Below, piece after piece: positions 22,774 through 25,735 of a stretch of DNA of 25,735 nt. A program made the translations under genes and the position numbers. The notes under the pieces are model-generated. The model did not search any database, had not been told where the DNA came from, and saw only the letters and a program-made list of their open reading frames with translations. Within the stretch, counting starts at the first letter, position 1. Each line of letters opens with the position of its first letter. Source of the stretch: CAYVMN01 sp964452575 (lineage in GTDB: Bacteria > Desulfobacterota > DSM-4660 > Desulfatiglandales > Desulfatiglandaceae); the NCBI GenBank assembly GCA_964452575.1, contig CAYVMN010000038.1:1-25735 (forward strand), read 5' to 3'.

Positions 22774-23967
22774 CTATTTCCCACCCAGAAGGCATCTCTT
22801 TACATGGATTCCAGGCGGCGGACAACCCTCTGTCCGCTCCCCTTCCAGTTCCATCTTTAATGTACAATTGCCGACCAAAATTGGACGTTTTTTCTTGTCT
22901 TTTTGTGAGAGTTTCACATTGGCACCCACAACCAGCACAGCTTTTCCGATCTTTTCCAACTCAGACTCTGTCATTCCCGTTAAGCCGATAAGGGTTGCCT
23001 CTCGACAACCGCTGCATCCTTTTCCTGCCACGATGGAAACATTTTTGAAATCAAAAAGTATTCCGTCCATGGACGGCCTCTTGAATGGCCTCCTCAAATC
23101 GTCGAGCTTGGCCCCTAGAACCTCTATCTGATCCAAGTCAGCAACACCAATTTTTCGAACCCCCGCATAGGAAATATGCCTGACCTCCCCGGGATCAAAG
23201 CCCATCAGATAAGCCCCCACGGCGTCAACTGCAACAGGGTCAAGACCTGTTACCACCGTGTTAAATTCCAGGGGGGTACCTCCGATTCCAGGGGTTCCCG
23301 GTTTATAACCTTCGTTTGCGATGAATCCGTCGATAATGGTCATAGAAGGTGATTTGATGGAGTTGAGGTCAGCGATCGCATGCTCCAGTTCAAATTCAAG
23401 GACCTTTTCCTCAACCCCAATCCTGTGCATTAGTTTCTTCATCTTGTCAGGAAGCGTGCCCTTCATGTTCTTGAGACCCAGGCTCACCCCGGTTAGGATG
23501 TGGGTCTTCATGGTGGGTACACTAATGATCACATCGCTTTCATATGCCGTTCTATATATTCTTAGCTTCTTGAGAACGGATCCACCGGGTACCGGCACTT
23601 CAACAATCTCGTCTTGATCCAGGTTGATCATTGTTGCCCCCAATCGTTCGAAACGTCCCTCCAGCCCCAGCTCTCTAAAAATCTGGGCCGTATTAAGACC
23701 CACAACCGTGCTCTCTCCGACCAGAAGCCTCCTTGGTCCAGCATCCATACAAAGGGGTATTAAGACATCAATTACCCTGGGGTCTGTGATCACACCTGTT
23801 TCAAAAGAGACGTTCATACCAAAATTGGGTTTGATCAGGACAGCATCCCCTTGCCTTATTGCACGCCCAATCCCGCCTATCAGGTCCAGGGCCTTCCTTA
23901 TGGAGAATTCCATGTTGTCTCCTCTTACGACCGAAACCTGACTTTTTGAAACCTTCTCACTGGGCAT
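22774..23967 (-). CDS. DUF362 domain-containing protein
   Basis: The 397-aa protein carries the DUF362 core: GDAVLIKPNFGMN near the start, then GARRLLVGES-like PRRLLVGESTVVG, VPTMKTHILTGVSLGLKNMKG (about 168-188) and a long tail with TVVTGLDPVAVDAVGAYLMGF. A single GCSGC near residue 320 is the only cysteine cluster, so there is no full ferredoxin domain as in many DUF362 proteins. Their function is unsettled, and some are linked to iron-sulfur or metal handling. GGAGA lies 7 nt before the ATG. It is on the same strand as the M29-like gene, 300 nt upstream of it, with the palindromic element between them. Confidence 0.85.
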   Translation of the reverse strand: MPSEKVSKSQVSVVRGDNMEFSIRKALDLIGGIGRAIRQGDAVLIKPNFGMNVSFETGVITDPRVIDVLIPLCMDAGPRRLLVGESTVVGLNTAQIFRELGLEGRFERLGATMINLDQDEIVEVPVPGGSVLKKLRIYRTAYESDVIISVPTMKTHILTGVSLGLKNMKGTLPDKMKKLMHRIGVEEKVLEFELEHAIADLNSIKSPSMTIIDGFIANEGYKPGTPGIGGTPLEFNTVVTGLDPVAVDAVGAYLMGFDPGEVRHISYAGVRKIGVADLDQIEVLGAKLDDLRRPFKRPSMDGILFDFKNVSIVAGKGCSGCREATLIGLTGMTESELEKIGKAVLVVGANVKLSQKDKKKRPILVGNCTLKMELEGERTEGCPPPGIHVKRCLLGGK

Positions 23968-24147
23968 GGATTCGTCTCCTAAGACCTGATAGGGCCCCCG
24001 GTCCCGAAAGCATCTGAGGCACTGAAAGATCTACTCAACTGTCGCCCTCGGTATTTGAAAAATCCGTGAATGGGAAGCCCCTTGATTCATAAGGGCAATT
24101 TTACTATGGTCCTTCCTATAAACATATTTTTGGAGGAGGATTTTTGC

Positions 24148-24474
24148 ATGCAGGAAAAGGGGCTTTTTGTTGTTATGGCAAAGGTCAAACCAGAAGAAGA
24201 AAAGGCATTTAACAAGTGGTACAATGAGGAGCATTTGCCGAGGGTGCTCGAAAGGATACCGGGTGTACATAGTGGCCGACGCTACAAGATTCTAGAGGGC
24301 GAAGACGAATACCAGTATATGGCCCTTTATGAGTTCGATGCTTATGATGCAATGCGTAAAGCTGTGCACTCGGATATAATGAGACAGCTAATCAAGGAGT
24401 ATGATGAGGCCTTTGGCGAAGGTGGACGAAAAAGACTCTTGGCTGTTCAACTGAAATCCTTAACTGTCGGATGA
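24148..24474 (+). CDS. Small dimeric alpha/beta-barrel protein (EthD/DUF4286-like)
   Basis: The 108-aa protein starts with MQEKGLFVVMAKVKPEEEKA. The pattern FNKWYNEEHLPRVLERIPGV, then RRYKILEGEDEYQYMALYEF, is that of EthD- or DUF4286-like ferredoxin-fold proteins, in which W-Y-x-x-E-H-L packs a small ligand site. The role is unknown, and relatives take part in degradation of small organic molecules. GGAGGAGG before the ATG at 24148 sets the start. An in-frame ATG at 24070 has no ribosome site and would add an unlike, hydrophobic stretch. It stands alone and is divergent from the DUF362 gene. Confidence 0.75.
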   Translation: MQEKGLFVVMAKVKPEEEKAFNKWYNEEHLPRVLERIPGVHSGRRYKILEGEDEYQYMALYEFDAYDAMRKAVHSDIMRQLIKEYDEAFGEGGRKRLLAVQLKSLTVG

Positions 24475-24497
24475 CTTTGTAAAGCCTACTCTGGACT

Positions 24498-24519
24498 CCC
24501 GCCTTCGCGGGGTGGCGGG
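24498..24519. repeat. REP-like GC hairpin
   Basis: CCCGCC (24498-24503) pairs with GGCGGG (24514-24519) around a GC-rich loop. The arm matches the hairpins at 19338-19380. No T-run follows at once. Confidence 0.5.
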
Positions 24520-24559
24520 TTAGGACGCCTTTTATGAATCCATCAATTTTAGCATAACA

Positions 24560-24588
24560 AAAGGTTTAAGTTTATTGCTTAAGCCTTT
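24560..24588. terminator. Bidirectional terminator-like hairpin
   Basis: AAAGGTTTAAG (24560-24570) and CTTAAGCCTTT (24578-24588) form an 11-bp stem (one G-U on the plus strand, one mismatch on the minus strand) with a 7-nt loop. It lies between the ends of the plus-strand EthD-like gene and the minus-strand tRNA-Leu and may end both. Confidence 0.5.
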
Positions 24589-24597
24589 GATTTAATG

Positions 24598-24685
24598 TGG
24601 TGCCGGAGGAGAGACTCGAACTCTCACGGACCAAAGGCCCACTGGATTTTGAGTCCAGCGCGTCTACCTGTTTCACCACTCCGGC
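24598..24685 (-). tRNA. tRNA-Leu (anticodon CAA)
   Basis: The minus strand folds as a class II tRNA. The acceptor stem is GCCGGAG with CTCCGGC, the anticodon stem CTGGA/TCCAG encloses loop CTCAAAA with CAA at 34-36, a long variable arm follows (GGGCCTTTGGTCC), and the T-arm has GTTCGAGTC-type bases. The CCA end is encoded at 24598-24600. It reads UUG codons. Confidence 0.95.
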
Positions 24686-24698
24686 ACATCTTTATTAA

Positions 24699-24728
24699 AT
24701 TATAGTGAAGAGGGCAGAACAATGTCAA
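24699..24728 (-). promoter_or_regulatory. Consensus promoter of tRNA-Leu
   Basis: Perfect TTGACA (24723-24728 on the minus strand) and TATAAT (24699-24704) lie 18 nt apart, and the tRNA 5' end is about 14 nt further on. The -35 box is one arm of the palindrome at 24723-24741. Confidence 0.8.
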
Positions 24729-24741
24729 TATCATATTGACA
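24723..24741. promoter_or_regulatory. 19-bp palindrome shared by two -35 boxes
   Basis: TGTCAATAT-C-ATATTGACA is perfectly symmetric. Each end is a TTGACA box, one for each divergent tRNA gene. Confidence 0.75.
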
Positions 24742-24765
24742 CTATGGCATTCCGTTTGCTATAGT
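24736..24765 (+). promoter_or_regulatory. Promoter of tRNA-Ala
   Basis: TTGACA (24736-24741) and TATAGT (24760-24765) are 18 nt apart. The tRNA begins at 24779. Confidence 0.75.
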
Positions 24766-24778
24766 TTATGTTTAAATA

Positions 24779-24854
24779 GGGGCTGTAGCTCAGCTGGGAG
24801 AGCGCATGACTGGCAGTCATGAGGTCGTCGGTTCGATCCCGATCAGCTCCACCA
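24779..24854 (+). tRNA. tRNA-Ala (anticodon GGC)
   Basis: The 76-nt class I tRNA has acceptor GGGGCTG paired with CAGCTCC (one G-U), a D-arm with AGCTCAGCTGGGAGAGC, anticodon stem CATGA/TCATG around loop CTGGCAG (GGC), T-loop TTCGATC, and an encoded CCA at 24852-24854. Confidence 0.95.
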
Positions 24855-24866
24855 GGTTAAATCAAG

Positions 24867-24900
24867 GGGTTAGCAGAGATTCGCTAACCCATTTTTCTTT
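24867..24900 (+). terminator. Rho-independent terminator of tRNA-Ala
   Basis: GGGTTAGC (24867-24874) pairs with GCTAACCC (24883-24890) over an 8-nt loop and is followed by ATTTTTCTTT. It lies 12 nt after the tRNA. Confidence 0.85.
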
Positions 24901-24998
24901 AAAGGATTTCAAAAATTTTCTGAGTCATGGTCACTTTCCTGGGGGTTAGATCCCCTCCCCTCTTCTTCCGGGTATGTAATATAATGTAGCGCTCTTGA

Positions 24999-25268
24999 AG
25001 GTTCACATCTTCTCAGGTTAACCTATTAATCTCACTAACCCTGCCCATCGTTTGTCAGGTTGCCCACAAGGTCTGGGCCGTTATTGATTGCAGCTTTGAG
25101 ACAGAAGCCGGGGTTACGATTATCGACTGGAAGACCGGGCGGGGGACCACAAATGATGTTTCCCTCCCGCCCTCCTGCTACGGCATGTATGGCTCTGCAT
25201 TCAAGAAGGAAGCCCAAGATCTTATTAACATTATAATTCAGAGTGGCGGATCGGGACTTGAGATATGA
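24999..25268 (+). pseudogene. Fragment of a PD-(D/E)XK nuclease family protein
   Basis: The plus-strand frame reads KVWAVIDCSFETEAGVTIID and then WKTGRGTTNDVSL, CYGMYGSAFKKEAQDLINI, to TGA at 25266-25268. The Asp of the first strand and D-W-K of the second are motifs II and III of RecB-like PD-(D/E)XK nucleases. SLPPSCYGMYG corresponds to the usual S-x-Q-L-x-x-Y motif with the Gln lost. No start codon or N-terminal half is present, and the usual C-terminal part is missing, so it is a core fragment. Its 3' end overlaps the MFS remnant on the other strand. Confidence 0.7.
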
Positions 25269-25699
25269 TATCCGCTTTCAGTAGGGAAAGATATCAACAT
25301 TAGTATGACGCCTATACAAAGTAGCACTGCGTACCCATACCATATAAGATAGTAACTTCCAAACGTATCAAACGTCCATCCTGCTAAAGTCGGCCCTATA
25401 ATCCCGCCAATGGATCCCGCTCCCATTATTATACCGAGTAATCTGCCAAAAAATGCTCTTCCAAAATATTCGCGAATCATTGCTGCCCGCAGCACCATTC
25501 CCCCTCCGTAAGATGGTGAAAAGAATATGAGGAAAGGAAAGACCGTCCATATGAACCTGAGATTGGAGAAAACAACCATTCCAATAGCCATCAGGCTGAG
25601 TACTAAGACCATGACATGTCTCTTATTGTAACTGTCTGCCAGCCACCCAAAAAACAATCTCCCAATAATACTAAGTAAAGGGGGAGCATTCCCGAATTC
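25238..25699 (-). pseudogene. C-terminal part of an MFS transporter, 5' end disrupted
   Basis: The frame reads PPLLSIIGRLFFGWLADSYN, which contains the MFS loop motif G-R-x-x-x-G-x-x-A-D, then about five hydrophobic segments including FGRLLGIIMGAGSIGGIIGP and WYGYAVLLCIGVILMLISFP. This is the second half of a 12-segment major facilitator, perhaps of the oxalate/formate antiporter type. An in-frame TAA at 25700-25702, inside a hairpin (CCCGAAT...ATTCGGG, 25691-25712), cuts the frame just before it. The N-terminal half is not in this frame, so the gene is truncated or broken at the repeat. The substrate is unknown. Confidence 0.7.
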
Positions 25700-25735
25700 T
25701 TACCGATTCGGGGTTACTAATTTGAGGTTTGGCGC

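Noticed and set aside
22526..23131. 201-codon plus-strand ORF
   Set aside because: It runs through the palindromic element and the antisense of the DUF362 gene, and its sequence is not protein-like.

Overview
The gene content points to a strictly anaerobic bacterium of the Desulfobacterota (former Deltaproteobacteria) type. This is an inference from the set of families: a nickel CO dehydrogenase, a tungsten-type aldehyde:ferredoxin oxidoreductase, desulfoferrodoxin, two rubrerythrins and a sigma-54 activator. No marker gene in the window fixes the taxon.

Layout. Bases 1-3.8 kb are accessory: small genes of unknown function, an SRPBCC protein, a cupin and an M20 peptidase. The last three lie between a decayed copy and an intact copy of the same small gene, and an amidohydrolase tail follows. 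From 3.8 to 11.7 kb on the plus strand come a CBS-regulated cation/proton antiporter, a broken zinc-ribbon/cyclase/ATPase gene, a ferredoxin plus aldehyde oxidoreductase pair, and an NAD-type malic enzyme. From 19.2 down to 11.9 kb on the minus strand runs the most coherent block: a PAS/AAA+/Fis sigma-54 activator, then a 66-aa protein, rubrerythrin, a second rubrerythrin, desulfoferrodoxin, ferritin, a 50-aa rubredoxin-like protein, a 59-aa zinc ribbon, a broken flavodoxin, a DUF4177-like protein and CooS. From 20 to 24.5 kb lie fumarase C, an M29/NicX-like protein, a DUF362 protein and a small dimeric alpha/beta-barrel protein. The right end has two divergent tRNA genes, a nuclease fragment and half an MFS transporter.

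How it fits together. The minus-strand block looks like an oxygen and peroxide defence island. Superoxide reductase and rubrerythrins would reduce superoxide and peroxide, ferritin would store iron, and rubredoxin-like proteins would carry electrons. CooS at the end could supply or balance low-potential electrons. A good -24/-12 promoter precedes the 66-aa gene. GAGACA-N4-TGTCTC palindromes lie about 100 bp and about 350 bp upstream of it, beside the activator gene. The activator's PAS domain carries a cysteine cluster that could sense redox state. This wiring is inferred from sequence.

The window is also rich in gene remnants (at least seven) and in palindromic intergenic repeats, which suggests ongoing gene decay and rearrangement. 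No CRISPR array, insertion sequence, rRNA or replication origin was seen.
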